A DNA stretch of 64,000 bases from Limimaricola soesokkakensis (GCF_900172345.1 NZ_FWFY01000001.1:434001-498000), one strand, 5' to 3'; shown: positions 8,147-19,061, numbered from the stretch's first letter. The notes: generated by a model from the letters alone, not told the origin. Numbers and translations: made by a program.

Positions 8147-9499
8147 TCAGTTATCCTTGGTCTTGGCGGCCTTCGCGGCGCGCAGCTTCTCGAAGAACCG
8201 GGTCGCGAAGCCCGGCTTGTTGTCCTGGCGCGCCCGGCCCACGGCCATGTCGCCCGCCGGCACGTTGTGGGTCACCACCGTGCCGGTCGCGGTCATCGCG
8301 CCGTCGCCCAGCGTCACCGGCGCCACCAGCATGGTGTTGGAGCCGATGAAGGCGTCGCGGCCCACCGTGGTGCGGTGCTTGAACACCCCGTCATAGTTGC
8401 AGGTGATCGTGCCCGCGCCGACATTGGTGCCGGCGCCGATATCGGCATCGCCCAGATAGGTCAGGTGGTTGATCTTGGCGCCGGTGCCGATCTGCGCGTT
8501 CTTGATCTCGACGAAGTTGCCGACATGCACCTCCTCGGCCAGCTCGGCGCCGGGGCGCAGCCGGGCGAAGGGGCCGACGGTCGCGCCGCGCGAGACGTGG
8601 CAGCCCTCGAGATGCGAAAAGGCGCGGATCCGCGCGCCGCTCTCCACCGTCACGCCGGGGCCGAACACCACGTTGGGCTCGATCACCGTGTCGCGGCCCA
8701 CCACCGTGTCGCGCGCGAAACTCACCGTCTCCGGCGCCACCAGCGTCACCCCGTCCTCCATCGCCTCCGTCCGGGCCCGGGACTGGAACGCGGCCTCGGC
8801 GGCGGCCAGCTCGGCGCGGGTGTTGATGCCCAGCGTCTCGGCCTCGTCGCAGCGCACCACCTCGGCCCCGAGCCCGGCTTCGCGCGCGAGGCCCACGATG
8901 TCGGTCAGGTAATACTCGCCCGCGGCGTTGTCGTTGGTCACCCGGTCGAGCAGGGTAAACAGCGTCTCGCGATCCGCGGCGATCACGCCGGAATTGCACA
9001 GGGTGATGCCGCGGGTGGCCGCGTCGGCGTCCTTGAACTCGACGATCCGCTCGAGGCTGTCGCCCGATGTCACCAGCCGCCCGTAGCGGCCCGGATCGGC
9101 GGCCTCGAAGCCCAGCACCACGACATCGGCACGGGTCCGGGCCCGGCGCATCGCCTCCAGCGTCTCGGGCCGGATGAAGGGCGTGTCGCCGTAGAGCACG
9201 ATCACGTCGCCCGAAAAGCCCTCGAGCGCGGCGCGGGCCTGGCGCACCGCGTGGCCGGTGCCATCCTGGCTTTCCTGGCGCACCGTGACGACGCCCGCGT
9301 CGAAGCCGGTCGCCGCGCGCTCCACGGCCTCGGCGCCATGCCCCGCCACGACGATCATCCGCGACGGCTCCAGCGCCATGCCGGCCGCCATCGCGTGATG
9401 CAGCAGCGGGGCGCCCCCGATCTCGTGCAGGACCTTCGGCAGGTCCGAATTCATCCGCGTGCCCCGACCCGCGGCCAGAACGATCAGTGCCGTGCCCAT
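8147..9499 (-). CDS. glmU: Bifunctional GlcN-1-P acetyltransferase / GlcNAc-1-P uridyltransferase
   Basis: GlmU acetylates glucosamine-1-phosphate and then forms UDP-GlcNAc in the cytoplasm. The 450-residue protein has the nucleotidyltransferase motif LAAGRGTRM (about 8-16) with PKVLHEIGG following. Residues from about 230 to the end form a left-handed beta-helix of hexapeptide repeats (such as GARIRAFSHLEG and IGAGTNVGAG), including the catalytic-region NFVEIKNAQIG. The start ATG at 9499 follows an AGAGGGGC ribosome site. The gene leads the glmU-glmS pair, and a divergent gph lies 114 bp away, so promoters for both directions must lie in 9500-9613. Confidence 0.96.
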   Translation of the reverse strand: MGTALIVLAAGRGTRMNSDLPKVLHEIGGAPLLHHAMAAGMALEPSRMIVVAGHGAEAVERAATGFDAGVVTVRQESQDGTGHAVRQARAALEGFSGDVIVLYGDTPFIRPETLEAMRRARTRADVVVLGFEAADPGRYGRLVTSGDSLERIVEFKDADAATRGITLCNSGVIAADRETLFTLLDRVTNDNAAGEYYLTDIVGLAREAGLGAEVVRCDEAETLGINTRAELAAAEAAFQSRARTEAMEDGVTLVAPETVSFARDTVVGRDTVIEPNVVFGPGVTVESGARIRAFSHLEGCHVSRGATVGPFARLRPGAELAEEVHVGNFVEIKNAQIGTGAKINHLTYLGDADIGAGTNVGAGTITCNYDGVFKHRTTVGRDAFIGSNTMLVAPVTLGDGAMTATGTVVTHNVPAGDMAVGRARQDNKPGFATRFFEKLRAAKAAKTKDN

Positions 9500-9613
9500 T
9501 GCTGCCCCTCTTGTTGCTTGATCCGACTTCTACTAGCCGCATCTAGGGGCACAAGCCCGATGGCCCACCGGCGGGATCAATTACCGCTACGCATCATTAC
9601 AGGGGAGGTGCCC

Positions 9614-10273
9614 ATGCGCGCCGTGATCTTCGACCTTGACGGCACGCTCGCCGAAACCAGCGGCGATCTGATCGCGGCCGCCAATCGTTGTTTCGAGGAT
9701 CTCGGCCTCGGACCGCTGCTCGACCCGCGCGAGGATGCCGCCACTGCCATGCATGGTGCGCGCGCCATGCTGCGGCTGGGGCTCAGCCGGGTCGGCGAGG
9801 TCGAGGAGGCCGAGGTCGATCGGCAGTATCCCCGGCTGCTCGCCTATTACGAGGAGGAGATCGACCGGCATTCGACGCTGTTTCCCGGCGCGATCGAGGC
9901 GATCGCGGAGTTGAAGCGGCTCGGCCATCCGGTGGCGATCTGCACCAACAAGCCCGAGGCGCTGGCCGAGAAGCTGATGACCCGGCTCGGCGTGCGCGAA
10001 CATTTCGTCTGCCTCGTCGGGGCGGACACGCTGACGATGCGCAAGCCCGATCCCGAATGCCTGCGCGAAACCGTGCGACGCGCGGGCGGCGATCCGGCGC
10101 ATTGTGTGCTGGTGGGGGATACCGAGACCGACCGGATCACGGCCCGCGCCGCCGGCGTGCCGTCGATCCTTGTGAAGTTCGGCCCCAACGGCCATCGCAC
10201 GGCGGATCTGCATCCGGAGGCGCTGATCGGTCATTACGACGAGTTGGTGGCGGCGGTGCAGGCGCTGGGTTGA
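9614..10273 (+). CDS. gph: HAD-family phosphatase, phosphoglycolate phosphatase type
   Basis: The 219-residue protein has HAD motif I FDLDGTLAET (about 7-16, nucleophile Asp9), motif II ICTNKPE and motif III/IV with KPDPE and LVGDTETD. Gph removes phosphate from 2-phosphoglycolate. A helical cap domain lies at about 18-85. I chose ATG 9614 because GGGGAGG is 6 bases upstream and homologues start with this sequence; a much longer upstream frame is the antisense of glmU. Other small HAD phosphatases of the same subfamily would look alike, so substrate is a family-level guess. Confidence 0.88.
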   Translation: MRAVIFDLDGTLAETSGDLIAAANRCFEDLGLGPLLDPREDAATAMHGARAMLRLGLSRVGEVEEAEVDRQYPRLLAYYEEEIDRHSTLFPGAIEAIAELKRLGHPVAICTNKPEALAEKLMTRLGVREHFVCLVGADTLTMRKPDPECLRETVRRAGGDPAHCVLVGDTETDRITARAAGVPSILVKFGPNGHRTADLHPEALIGHYDELVAAVQALG

Positions 10274-10387
10274 GGCCACTGCTCGGTGGGGATGACGTCT
10301 CCCTGGAGCCCGCGGCGATGGCGCGATAGGGTTCGATGCCTGTGCCGCCATACGCCACGGGCCTCCTGTCCGCCAGGCGCAGCGTCT

Positions 10388-10855
10388 CTACTGCGCGGCT
10401 TCGGTGTCGTAGAGGGGGATCGTCGAAAGCGACATCTTGGCCGAGCCCTGGGTCAGTTCGCTGCCATGGGCGAGGTAGACCAGCACCTGGTTCGTCTCGT
10501 CATAGATGCGGGTGATCCTGAGCGATTTCAGGATGATTGAGCGGCTTTCGCGGAACACCGCCTCGCCGCCGCGCGAGCGGTCGATGTCGCCCAGCGTGAT
10601 CGGCCCGGTCTGGCGGCAGTCGATCGAGGCGTTGGACGGGTCCTCGAACCAGTTGCCCTGGCTGAGGCGGTCGATCACGGAGCGTTCGAAATAGGCGATG
10701 TGGCAGGTCACCCCCTCGACATCCGGGTCGGGAATCGCTTCGACGATGACGTCGTTGCCGACCCAGTCGACGCCGACCTTGCCGACGATCTCGGCATGGG
10801 CGGTGGCAGGGATGAGGGCGAGGGCGAGCGCGGCGAGGCGGAACATGCGTGTCAT
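10388..10855 (-). CDS. creA: CreA family exported protein
   Basis: A 155-residue protein has an N-terminal signal peptide (about 1-21, ending AHA). The mature domain matches the CreA family: EIVGKVGVDWVGND, then VEGVTCHIAYFERS, a two-Cys arrangement with SIDCRQTGPI, and ESRSIILKSLRITRIYDE near the end. CreA-like proteins are periplasmic and of unknown biochemical role. I start at the ATG at 10855; the ATG at 10846 is equally possible, and the longer start at 10951 has no support. It is convergent with gph. No partner of the E. coli creBCD set is present here. Confidence 0.8.
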   Translation of the reverse strand: MTRMFRLAALALALIPATAHAEIVGKVGVDWVGNDVIVEAIPDPDVEGVTCHIAYFERSVIDRLSQGNWFEDPSNASIDCRQTGPITLGDIDRSRGGEAVFRESRSIILKSLRITRIYDETNQVLVYLAHGSELTQGSAKMSLSTIPLYDTEAAQ

Positions 10856-10949
10856 GCGCGGCCAACGCGGCGCGGCGGGGCGGGTTCCGCCGGCTTGACC
10901 GAAGCCGAGGCCGGGCCAGTTGCGGGGCAATGTGGAAGGGAGGCCGGTC

Positions 10950-11363
10950 ATGGGGTCGATCTGGGAGTTCGGATCCGAAGGCGGCGTGCTGCATCACCAT
11001 CTCGGCTGGCTGGTGAGCGCGCTTGAATGGGTCGCGGCCATCATCGATCTCTTCGCCATCGCGCTGCTGCTGGTGGGGGCGGTGCGCTTCATCATCGGCG
11101 TGAGCTGGGCCGAGATCCGGCGCGAGGACGCGGCACGGGTGCGCGGCGTCAACCGGGAGCGGATCGAACTGGGCCGCTACATCCTCGCCGGGCTGGAGCT
11201 GTTCATCGTTTCGGACATCATCCACACCGCGCTCAGCCTCGAACTCGCCGATCTGGTGTTCCTCGGGCTTCTGGTGATCATCCGCTCGCTGATCTCCTTC
11301 TTCCTCGACCGCGAGCTGGAGCAGGTAAAGCACGAGTTGAGCCGAAATTCCGGCGATGACTGA
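10950..11363 (+). CDS. DUF1622 family inner-membrane protein
   Basis: A 137-residue protein has three predicted TM helices (about 18-48, 75-95 and 100-122). The motif GRYILAGLELFIVSDIIHTA is characteristic of the DUF1622 membrane family, whose function is unknown. ATG 10950 follows GGGAGG by 7 bases. The start lies about 95 bp from divergent creA. The gene lies just upstream of the nuo promoter but is probably a separate transcription unit. Confidence 0.8.
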   Translation: MGSIWEFGSEGGVLHHHLGWLVSALEWVAAIIDLFAIALLLVGAVRFIIGVSWAEIRREDAARVRGVNRERIELGRYILAGLELFIVSDIIHTALSLELADLVFLGLLVIIRSLISFFLDRELEQVKHELSRNSGDD

Positions 11364-12377
<1,014 letters not shown>

Positions 12378-12432
12378 GGCCCCGCCGGCGCGACCACGCG
12401 CCGGCCAAGACCATTTTTTCGGGGGAATCGCC

Positions 12433-13050
12433 ATGAGCGAGGCACTGAACGACCTGGGCGCGCATCTCGAAGCCAAGCGACCCGACTGCGTGACCGGTTG
12501 GGAGATCGCCTTCGGCGAGCTCAACGTCACCGTGACGCCAGAGGCGATCCCCGGTTTCGTCGAGCTGCTGAAGACCGACCCGACCTGCCGCTTCTCGACG
12601 CTCGTCGACATCACCGCCGTGGACTACCCCGGCCGCGAGAAGCGCTTCGACGTGGTCTACCACTTCCTGTCCATGTACCAGAACCAGCGCATTCGTGTGC
12701 GCGCGCAGGTGCGCGAGGACGAGATGGTGCCCTCGATCATCGAGATCCACCCCTCGGCCAACTGGTTCGAGCGCGAGGTGTTCGACATGTTCGGCATCCT
12801 GTTCTCGGGCCATCCGGACCTGCGCCGGATCCTCACCGATTACGGCTTCCGCGGCTTCCCGCTGCGCAAGGACTTCCCGACCACGGGCTATACCGAGGTG
12901 CGCTTCGACGAAGTTCAGAAACGGGTGGTCTACGAGCCGGTGAAGCTGGTGCAGGAATACCGCCAGTTCGATTTCATGAGCCCGTGGGAAGGCGCGCAAT
13001 ACGTGCTTCCGGGGGATGACAAGGCTGCCGAAACCGGCGCGAAGGGGTAA
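12433..13050 (+). CDS. nuoC: NADH-quinone oxidoreductase subunit C (30 kDa type)
   Basis: NuoC is a peripheral-arm subunit that packs against NuoD; it is separate from nuoD here, as in most alphaproteobacteria. The 205-residue protein has the family signature [20 protein letters not shown] (about 115-134) and [19 protein letters not shown] 12433 is preceded by GGGGGAA. It is followed after 3 bp by nuoD. Confidence 0.97.
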   Translation: MSEALNDLGAHLEAKRPDCVTGWEIAFGELNVTVTPEAIPGFVELLKTDPTCRFSTLVDITAVDYPGREKRFDVVYHFLSMYQNQRIRVRAQVREDEMVPSIIEIHPSANWFEREVFDMFGILFSGHPDLRRILTDYGFRGFPLRKDFPTTGYTEVRFDEVQKRVVYEPVKLVQEYRQFDFMSPWEGAQYVLPGDDKAAETGAKG

Positions 13051-13053
13051 GTC

Positions 13054-14280
13054 ATGGACGGCTCGACCATCAACGCCAAGGGCTTCGAAGACACGAAGAC
13101 CGGCGAGCAGAAGATCCGCAACTTCAACATCAACTTCGGGCCCCAGCACCCGGCGGCGCACGGCGTGCTGCGCCTCGTGCTCGAGCTCGACGGCGAGATC
13201 GTCGAGCGCTGCGATCCGCATATCGGCCTGCTGCATCGCGGCACCGAGAAGCTGATGGAAAGCCGCACCTACCTGCAGAACCTGCCCTATTTCGACCGGC
13301 TCGACTACGTGGCGCCGATGAACCAGGAGCATGCCTGGTGCCTGGCCATCGAGCGGCTGACCGGCACCGAGGTGCCGCGCCGCGCCTCGCTGATCCGCGT
13401 GCTCTATTCCGAGATCGGCCGGGTTCTCAACCACCTGCTCAACGTCACCACCCAGGCCATGGATGTCGGCGCGCTGACGCCGCCGCTGTGGGGCTTCGAA
13501 GAGCGTGAGAAGCTGATGGTGTTCTACGAGCGGGCCTCGGGCGCGCGCCTGCACGCAGCCTACTTCCGGCCCGGCGGCGTGCATCAGGACCTGCCGCCCG
13601 AGTTGATCGAGGACATCGATGCCTGGGCCGCGGGCTTCCCGGCCTTCCTCGACGACATCGACGGGCTGCTGACCGAGAACCGCATCTTCAAGCAGCGCAA
13701 CGTCGACATCGCCGTGGTGACCGAGCAGGAAGCGACCGATTGGGGCTTTTCCGGCGTGATGGTGCGCGGCTCGGGCCTCGCCTGGGACCTGCGTCGCGCG
13801 CAGCCCTACGAATGCTACGACGAGTTCGACTTCCAGATCCCGGTCGGCAAGAACGGCGATTGCTATGACCGTTATCTCGTGCGGATGGCCGAGATGCGCG
13901 AGTCGACCAAGATCATCCGTCAGGCCTGCGAGAAGCTTCGCCATGAAAAGGGCGACGTGCTGGCGCGTGGCAAGGTCACGCCGCCGACCCGCACCGACAT
14001 GAAGACCTCGATGGAAGCCTTGATCCATCACTTCAAACTCTACACCGAGGGCTTCCACGTGCCCGCGGGAGAGGTCTACGCCGCGGTCGAAGCGCCCAAG
14101 GGCGAGTTCGGCGTCTATCTCGTGGCCGACGGCTCCAACAAGCCGTACCGTGCCAAGCTGCGCGGGCCGGGCTACCTGCATCTGCAGGCGATGGACCACG
14201 TGGCTTCGGGCCACCAGCTCGCCGACGTGGCGGCGATCATCGGCACAATGGACATCGTGTTCGGCGAGGTCGACCGCTGA
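13054..14280 (+). CDS. nuoD: NADH-quinone oxidoreductase subunit D (49 kDa type)
   Basis: NuoD forms part of the quinone cavity with NuoB. The 408-residue protein contains [15 protein letters not shown] near residue 25-40 (quinone-site histidine), LLHRGTEKL, and the C-terminal block with [11 protein letters not shown] and the closing [11 protein letters not shown]. Length is typical. It sits 3 bp after nuoC, and the first of the non-canonical genes of this operon follows 68 bp downstream. Confidence 0.98.
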   Translation: MDGSTINAKGFEDTKTGEQKIRNFNINFGPQHPAAHGVLRLVLELDGEIVERCDPHIGLLHRGTEKLMESRTYLQNLPYFDRLDYVAPMNQEHAWCLAIERLTGTEVPRRASLIRVLYSEIGRVLNHLLNVTTQAMDVGALTPPLWGFEEREKLMVFYERASGARLHAAYFRPGGVHQDLPPELIEDIDAWAAGFPAFLDDIDGLLTENRIFKQRNVDIAVVTEQEATDWGFSGVMVRGSGLAWDLRRAQPYECYDEFDFQIPVGKNGDCYDRYLVRMAEMRESTKIIRQACEKLRHEKGDVLARGKVTPPTRTDMKTSMEALIHHFKLYTEGFHVPAGEVYAAVEAPKGEFGVYLVADGSNKPYRAKLRGPGYLHLQAMDHVASGHQLADVAAIIGTMDIVFGEVDR

Positions 14281-14348
14281 GGCGGCGATCCGAGGCAACC
14301 GGCCGGCGGCACTGCCATCGGCCCCAGACAGGACGGGGACGTTCGAAG

Positions 14349-14687
14349 ATGACGGCGATGCGGATGATGATGGGTTTCGTGGCGCTCGGCGCGCTTGGGG
14401 CCTGCACGGCCGGGGCGCAGATCGGCGGCATCGGGGCGCAGGGGCGCGTCGGCAGCGTCGGCCCCGCCGCCGCCGCGGCAGCGCCGATGGCACCGGCCGA
14501 CCGGCTCGTCGCCGCGATCGAGGCGCAGGGCTGCGTGATCACCTCCGACAACGTGGCGCAGGTGCTGCTCAAGGCGAACCTCACGCAGCAGCAGCTGCTG
14601 GAAATCGCGCCGCAGCTCTCCGCCCAGGGCCGCGCCGAGGTCTCCGATGGTGGCACCATCCGGGTGTTGACCGAGAACTGCATCTGA
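14349..14687 (+). CDS. Small putative lipoprotein inside the nuo operon (between nuoD and nuoE)
   Basis: A 112-residue protein starts with a signal peptide and a lipobox-like LGAC (Cys about 19). An Ala/Gly-rich linker leads to a compact C-terminal domain, ADRLVAAIEAQGCVITSDNV, then a glutamine-rich helix (QVLLKANLTQQQLLEI) and a terminal Cys (ENCI). The two mature-domain cysteines could form a disulphide in the periplasm. Not a known complex I subunit. Position between nuoD and nuoE on the same strand, with about 70 bp either side, implies co-transcription. Function unknown. Confidence 0.8.
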   Translation: MTAMRMMMGFVALGALGACTAGAQIGGIGAQGRVGSVGPAAAAAAPMAPADRLVAAIEAQGCVITSDNVAQVLLKANLTQQQLLEIAPQLSAQGRAEVSDGGTIRVLTENCI

Positions 14688-14755
14688 GGGCGCGCGCCCT
14701 CCTGACATGATCCGCGCCGCCCGACGGGGGGCGCCCAGAACACCGGAACGAGCGA

Positions 14756-15832
14756 ATGCTGCGCAGACTTCACCCCGAACAGCCCGAGAGCTTCGCCTTC
14801 ACCCCGGCCAACCAGGCCTGGGCCGAGGCGCAGATCACGAAATATCCCGAGGGGCGTCAGGCCAGCGCGGTGATCCCGCTGCTGTGGCGCGCGCAAGAAC
14901 AGGAAGGCTGGCTGTCGCGCCCTGCGATCGAGGAAGTCGCGCGGATGCTCGACATGGCCTATATCCGGGTGCTCGAGGTCGCGACCTTCTACTTCATGTT
15001 CCAGCTGCAGCCCGTGGGCTCGGTTGCGCATATCCAGGTCTGCGGCACGCTGTCCTGCATGCTCTGCGGCTCCGAGGACCTGATGAAGGTCTGCCAGGAG
15101 AAGATCGCGAAGAAGCCGCACGAGATTTCGGCCGATGGCAAGTTCTCCTGGGAAGAAGTCGAGTGTCTCGGCGCCTGCGCCAACGCGCCGATGGCGCAGA
15201 TCGGCAAGGACTACTACGAGGACCTGACCACCGAGCGGCTGGCCGAGATCATCGACGAGATGGCCGCGGGCCGCGTGCCGACGCCCGGCCCGCAGAACGG
15301 CCGCTACGCCGCCGAGCCGATCGACAACCTGACCTCGCTGGCCGAGGGCGCCGAGAACCGTGACGAGCACAACGCCGCCGTCGCGCTCGCCGTGAAGCTG
15401 GGCGACACGATCAAGCGGATCGACGGCACCGAGGTGCCCCTGACCACGCCATGGCAGCGCCAGGACGATCACGAAGCCGAAGGCTACGAGGATCCGCAGG
15501 AGCCGATGCCGGCGCATGACCGGCCGGCGGATGCGTCCGGCGTCACCGAGCAGGAGGCCCCGGCCTCGAGCGCGGCCAAGCCGGTCTCCGCCGATTTCCC
15601 GGCCGAGGAGCCGCAGGACGCGACCGCCGGTAACGAGGCGCCCGAGGGCGGCAAACCGATCGCGCCGTCGGGCGAGGCCGCGCCGGCGACCGATGCCGAA
15701 GACGCGACCGACGACAAGACCGGGACCGCCGACCCGGCGGCACCGGGCGGCGTCTACAACGCGCCCCGGACGCAGAAGCCCGGCGATCCCGCCAAGGATG
15801 GCCAGCCCAAGAAGCCTTCGAAAGACGAGTGA
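14756..15832 (+). CDS. nuoE: NADH-quinone oxidoreductase subunit E with long acidic C-terminal extension
   Basis: NuoE (24 kDa type) binds the N1a [2Fe-2S] cluster next to NuoF. The first 185 or so residues are canonical: a helical N-domain with [11 protein letters not shown], then a thioredoxin-like domain with cluster ligands in CGTLSC and CLGAC. The protein is 358 residues, well over the usual 160-240. From about residue 200 it becomes an Ala/Pro/Glu/Asp-rich, low-complexity tail ending KKPSKDE. The tail has no further motif that I recognise and is probably disordered. The stop is clean and the frame continuous, so this is not a fusion artefact. Confidence 0.93.
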   Translation: MLRRLHPEQPESFAFTPANQAWAEAQITKYPEGRQASAVIPLLWRAQEQEGWLSRPAIEEVARMLDMAYIRVLEVATFYFMFQLQPVGSVAHIQVCGTLSCMLCGSEDLMKVCQEKIAKKPHEISADGKFSWEEVECLGACANAPMAQIGKDYYEDLTTERLAEIIDEMAAGRVPTPGPQNGRYAAEPIDNLTSLAEGAENRDEHNAAVALAVKLGDTIKRIDGTEVPLTTPWQRQDDHEAEGYEDPQEPMPAHDRPADASGVTEQEAPASSAAKPVSADFPAEEPQDATAGNEAPEGGKPIAPSGEAAPATDAEDATDDKTGTADPAAPGGVYNAPRTQKPGDPAKDGQPKKPSKDE

Positions 15833-15965
15833 TGCCAAAGCGCGCTGCCGGATCGGAGCGGAGGGCACGCGGGCCGGTTCGGCCCGCGCATCCGTTTGAT
15901 TCGACGGCGTTGCGTCCTATGACGAATGACGGGGCGCTAGGCTCCGGCCATCTGGAGGACGCGGC

Positions 15966-16727
15966 ATGAACAACATCGGAAACTGTCGGACCATCAGCAT
16001 CGGCGGCGCGGCGATTGGCGGGCTGCTGTTGTGGATCCTGCTCGCCTTGGGCGAGCGTGGCTGGTTCTCGTCGCTCCTCATCGCGGCGCTGATCGCCGTG
16101 GCGGCGGCGCTGTTGCTTCTGGCGCTGGTCTGCCGCGACGAGGTCGAGGACATGGCCGCCGCGAGCCCGGCACCGCTCGATCAGAAGACCACCGCTCCCG
16201 AGACCGAGGCCGTTCCTGCTGCGACCGCCGCGACGGAGGAGACGCCCGCACCGGCGTCATCGCCGGCCGAGGACACGGGCGGCCGCACGGCCTCCAGCGC
16301 CGCGCCGGGGCAGGGCGGCAAGCCGGTCGTGAACGACACGGCGGTGCTCGACGACGGCGATGCGGAAGCAGAGAGCCGTGAAGATGACCTCGGCGAGGAA
16401 GTCGCGCGCACCCAGTCTCTCGACCGCGAAGCCGAGGCTGCGGGGGAGCCTGACATGCCCGACGGGGTCGCCGCCGACCTGCGCGAGAAGCCCGAACTGC
16501 TCGACGCGCCGCAAGGCCAGCCCGACGATCTCAAGCAGCTGCGCGGCGTCGGCCCGCGGCTCGAGGAACAGCTGAACCGTCTCGGCGTCTGGCATTTGCG
16601 CCAGATCGCCTCCTGGGGCGAGGGCGAGGCGGCCTGGATCGACGATCATCTCGAGGGGTTCAAGGGCCGGATCCAGCGTGACGACTGGATCGGTCAGGCC
16701 CGTGAATTGACGAAGGACGAGGCATGA
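15966..16727 (+). CDS. Membrane-anchored helix-hairpin-helix protein inside the nuo operon
   Basis: The 253-residue protein has two TM helices (about 13-30 and 33-57). An acidic Ala/Glu/Asp-rich linker of about 120 residues follows. The C-terminal domain at about 180-250 (DDLKQLRGVGPRLEEQL, then a W-rich helix and WIDDHLEGFKGRI) is a helix-hairpin-helix fold of the kind also found in some proteins annotated as NADH dehydrogenase-associated in this order. It is cytoplasmic-facing by inference. HhH domains usually bind DNA, which makes its place among complex I genes odd; here it may be a protein-interaction module. It overlaps the next gene by 4 bp. Confidence 0.8.
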   Translation: MNNIGNCRTISIGGAAIGGLLLWILLALGERGWFSSLLIAALIAVAAALLLLALVCRDEVEDMAAASPAPLDQKTTAPETEAVPAATAATEETPAPASSPAEDTGGRTASSAAPGQGGKPVVNDTAVLDDGDAEAESREDDLGEEVARTQSLDREAEAAGEPDMPDGVAADLREKPELLDAPQGQPDDLKQLRGVGPRLEEQLNRLGVWHLRQIASWGEGEAAWIDDHLEGFKGRIQRDDWIGQARELTKDEA

Positions 16728-16927
16728 GCGGCGCGGCAGGTCGACGCGCGGCGCTCGTGCTCGCCGGCACCGGCGTGTTCTGGGTGATCGCGATTTTCGC
16801 GGGCAACGCCCTCGACCTGCCGCATCGCTGGCGCGGATTGTTCGACCTGATGGCCCTTGCGGGGTTCGTCATGGGATTGTGGATGACATATCAAACCTGG
16901 CGCGCGCGCCAGGACGACGAAAGGTGA
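16724..16927 (+). CDS. DUF5337-like small membrane protein
   Basis: A 67-residue protein has two TM helices (about 9-27 and 38-56). It resembles the DUF5337 small membrane proteins found in Rhodobacteraceae nuo operons. The start overlaps the HhH gene's stop (ATGA, 16724-16727) and nuoF begins 4 bp after its stop, so it is locked into the operon. It may be an accessory or assembly factor for complex I; nothing in the sequence proves this. Confidence 0.78.
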   Translation: MSGAAGRRAALVLAGTGVFWVIAIFAGNALDLPHRWRGLFDLMALAGFVMGLWMTYQTWRARQDDER

Positions 16928-16931
16928 GCCG

Positions 16932-18221
16932 ATGCTCAAGGATCAGGACCGCATTTTCACCAACATCTACGGGATGCACGACCGCACGCTGAAGGGCGCG
17001 CGGGCCCGTGGCCATTGGGACGGCACCGGCGACATCATCAAGAAGGGCCGCGACTGGATCGTCGAGCAGATGAAGGCGTCCGGCCTGCGTGGTCGTGGCG
17101 GCGCGGGCTTCCCGACCGGTCTGAAGTGGTCCTTCATGCCCAAGGAAAGCGACGGGCGGCCCGCCTATCTCGTCGTCAACGCCGACGAATCCGAGCCCGG
17201 CACCTGCAAGGACCGGGAGATCATGCGTCACGATCCGCACACGCTGATCGAGGGCTGCCTGATCGCCTCCTTCGCGATGAACGCGCATGCGAGCTACATC
17301 TACCTGCGCGGCGAGTACATCCGCGAACGCGAGGCGCTGCAGCAGGCGATCGACGAGTGCTACGACGCAGGCCTTCTGGGCCGCAACGCCGCCGGGTCGG
17401 GCTGGGATTTCGATCTCTACCTGCATCACGGCGCCGGCGCCTATATCTGCGGCGAGGAGACGGCGTTGCTCGAAAGCCTCGAGGGCAAGAAGGGCATGCC
17501 GCGCATGAAGCCGCCCTTCCCGGCGGGGGCTGGCCTCTATGGCTGCCCGACCACGGTGAACAACGTCGAATCCATTGCCGTCGCGCCGACCATCCTGCGT
17601 CGTGGGCCGGAATGGTTCGCGGGCTTCGGCCGTCCGAACAACACCGGCACCAAGCTCTTCGCGATCTCGGGCCACGTCAACAAGCCCTGCGTGGTCGAGG
17701 AGGAGATGTCGATCTCCTTCAAGGAGCTGATCGACAAGCATTGCGGCGGCATCCGCGGCGGCTGGAAGAACCTCAAGGGGGTGATTCCGGGCGGCTCCTC
17801 GGTGCCGGTGCTGCGCGCCGAAACCATGGAAGACGCGATCATGGATTTCGACTGGCTGCGCGAACAGCGTTCCGGCCTCGGCACCGCCGCCGTCATCGTG
17901 ATGGACCAGTCCACCGACATGGTGAAGGCGATCTGGCGGCTGTCGAAATTCTACAAGCACGAGAGTTGCGGCCAGTGCACGCCCTGCCGTGAAGGCACCG
18001 GCTGGATGATGCGGGTGCTCGAGCGGATGGTGCGCGGCGACGCGGCGATCGAGGAGATCGAGATGCTGCTCGACGTGACCAAGCAGGTCGAGGGTCACAC
18101 CATCTGCGCGCTCGGCGACGCCGCCGCATGGCCGATCCAGGGCCTGATCCGCAACTTCCGCGACGAGATCGAGGACCGTATTCGCGGTCGTGGCGTCGCG
18201 GCGACCATCGCGGCCCAATGA
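16932..18221 (+). CDS. nuoF: NADH-quinone oxidoreductase subunit F (51 kDa type)
   Basis: NuoF binds NADH, FMN and cluster N3 and is the electron entry site. The 429-residue protein has [13 protein letters not shown] (FMN/NADH site, about 55-67), [13 protein letters not shown], the [10 protein letters not shown] segment and the cluster motif [11 protein letters not shown] with a distal Cys in HTICALGD. Length is typical. Its stop overlaps the next small gene (ATGA at 18218-18221). Confidence 0.98.
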   Translation: MLKDQDRIFTNIYGMHDRTLKGARARGHWDGTGDIIKKGRDWIVEQMKASGLRGRGGAGFPTGLKWSFMPKESDGRPAYLVVNADESEPGTCKDREIMRHDPHTLIEGCLIASFAMNAHASYIYLRGEYIREREALQQAIDECYDAGLLGRNAAGSGWDFDLYLHHGAGAYICGEETALLESLEGKKGMPRMKPPFPAGAGLYGCPTTVNNVESIAVAPTILRRGPEWFAGFGRPNNTGTKLFAISGHVNKPCVVEEEMSISFKELIDKHCGGIRGGWKNLKGVIPGGSSVPVLRAETMEDAIMDFDWLREQRSGLGTAAVIVMDQSTDMVKAIWRLSKFYKHESCGQCTPCREGTGWMMRVLERMVRGDAAIEEIEMLLDVTKQVEGHTICALGDAAAWPIQGLIRNFRDEIEDRIRGRGVAATIAAQ

Positions 18222-18487
18222 CCTGGCGCGACCAGGCGCTGAAGAATTTCGGCGTCTGGCTCGCGGTCTACCCGGCGGTCCTGATCTCCAGCTACCTGTT
18301 CTCGTGGCTGGCGCCGGGGGTGCCGCTCTGGCTGGAGATCCTGATCTCCACCGCCTTCACGGTGCCGCTCATCTCCTATGTGGCGGTGCCGTGGGTCGAA
18401 AAGCGCCTCGCCCATGCCAAGGGTGAGAGCGCGGCCGAGCTGAAGCGCGAGGAAGCCGAACAGGCAGAGGGCGGCCGCGACGCCTGA
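18218..18487 (+). CDS. Small two-helix membrane protein inside the nuo operon
   Basis: An 89-residue protein has two predicted TM helices (about 10-30 and 33-53) and a charged, Glu/Lys-rich C-terminal tail. I chose ATG 18218 because it overlaps the nuoF stop; the open frame upstream lies inside nuoF. I do not recognise the family. Coupled translation with nuoF suggests a complex I-related or membrane-assembly role, but this is inference only. Confidence 0.75.
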   Translation: MTWRDQALKNFGVWLAVYPAVLISSYLFSWLAPGVPLWLEILISTAFTVPLISYVAVPWVEKRLAHAKGESAAELKREEAEQAEGGRDA

Positions 18488-18629
18488 GGGCCGGGCGGCG
18501 ATCCGCCATCGCGAGGCCCCTCTCCACAGCGTGATATTGAATATCGGCCTTCCGGGGCCAAGCTCTCGGCCAGAAGCGCCGGACGGGGGCGAGCAGGCCC
18601 CGGAACCGGCCCGATAGGAGAGACCACGC

Positions 18630-19040
18630 ATGACCATCCCGCATCTCGCGCGCACCGCCGCGCTGATCCTCGGCTTTACCATCGCAGCGGGCGCGACGGC
18701 GGCGCTGCCGGCGCTGCGCGAGAACGCCAAGATCCGCGACGGGCTGATTTCCACCGCCATCGCCTACGAGATCGGCCGCAAGTGCGACAGCCTCGACTCG
18801 CGTTGGCTGACCGGCATCGGCTTTCTCAACTCGCTCCGGAGCCACGCCCTGGATCTGGGCTATACCCGCGCTCAGATCAGCGCCTTCATCGACGACGAGG
18901 AGGAAAAGGATCGGCTCGAGGCCGAGGCCCGGGCCCTCTTGCGCGAAAAGGGCGGGGTCGAGGGCGACTGGGAGACCTATTGCGAGGTCGGCCGCCGCGA
19001 GATGGCGGCGGGCAGCCGGATCGGCACGCTGCTTCAGTAA
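18630..19040 (+). CDS. DUF5333-like exported protein inside the nuo operon
   Basis: A 136-residue protein has a signal peptide (about 1-24). The mature domain is helical, with LRENAKIRDGLISTAIAYEI, two cysteines (RKCDSLDSR and ETYCEVGRREM) and a closing GSRIGTLLQ. It matches my memory of the DUF5333 family, found beside nuo genes in Rhodobacteraceae. The two Cys are about 66 residues apart and could be disulphide-bonded in the periplasm. It precedes a 191-bp spacer with strong hairpins before nuoG. Function unknown. Confidence 0.78.
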   Translation: MTIPHLARTAALILGFTIAAGATAALPALRENAKIRDGLISTAIAYEIGRKCDSLDSRWLTGIGFLNSLRSHALDLGYTRAQISAFIDDEEEKDRLEAEARALLREKGGVEGDWETYCEVGRREMAAGSRIGTLLQ

Positions 19041-19061
19041 CCTGTCGGCGATCCGACCGAT

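Noticed and set aside
6277-8349. A 690-codon plus-strand frame across glmS
   Set aside because: It is antisense to a perfect glmS gene and crosses a strong terminator; no family features.
8267-10273. A 668-codon version of gph
   Set aside because: The extra 450 residues are antisense to glmU. Family alignment and GGGGAGG support ATG 9614.
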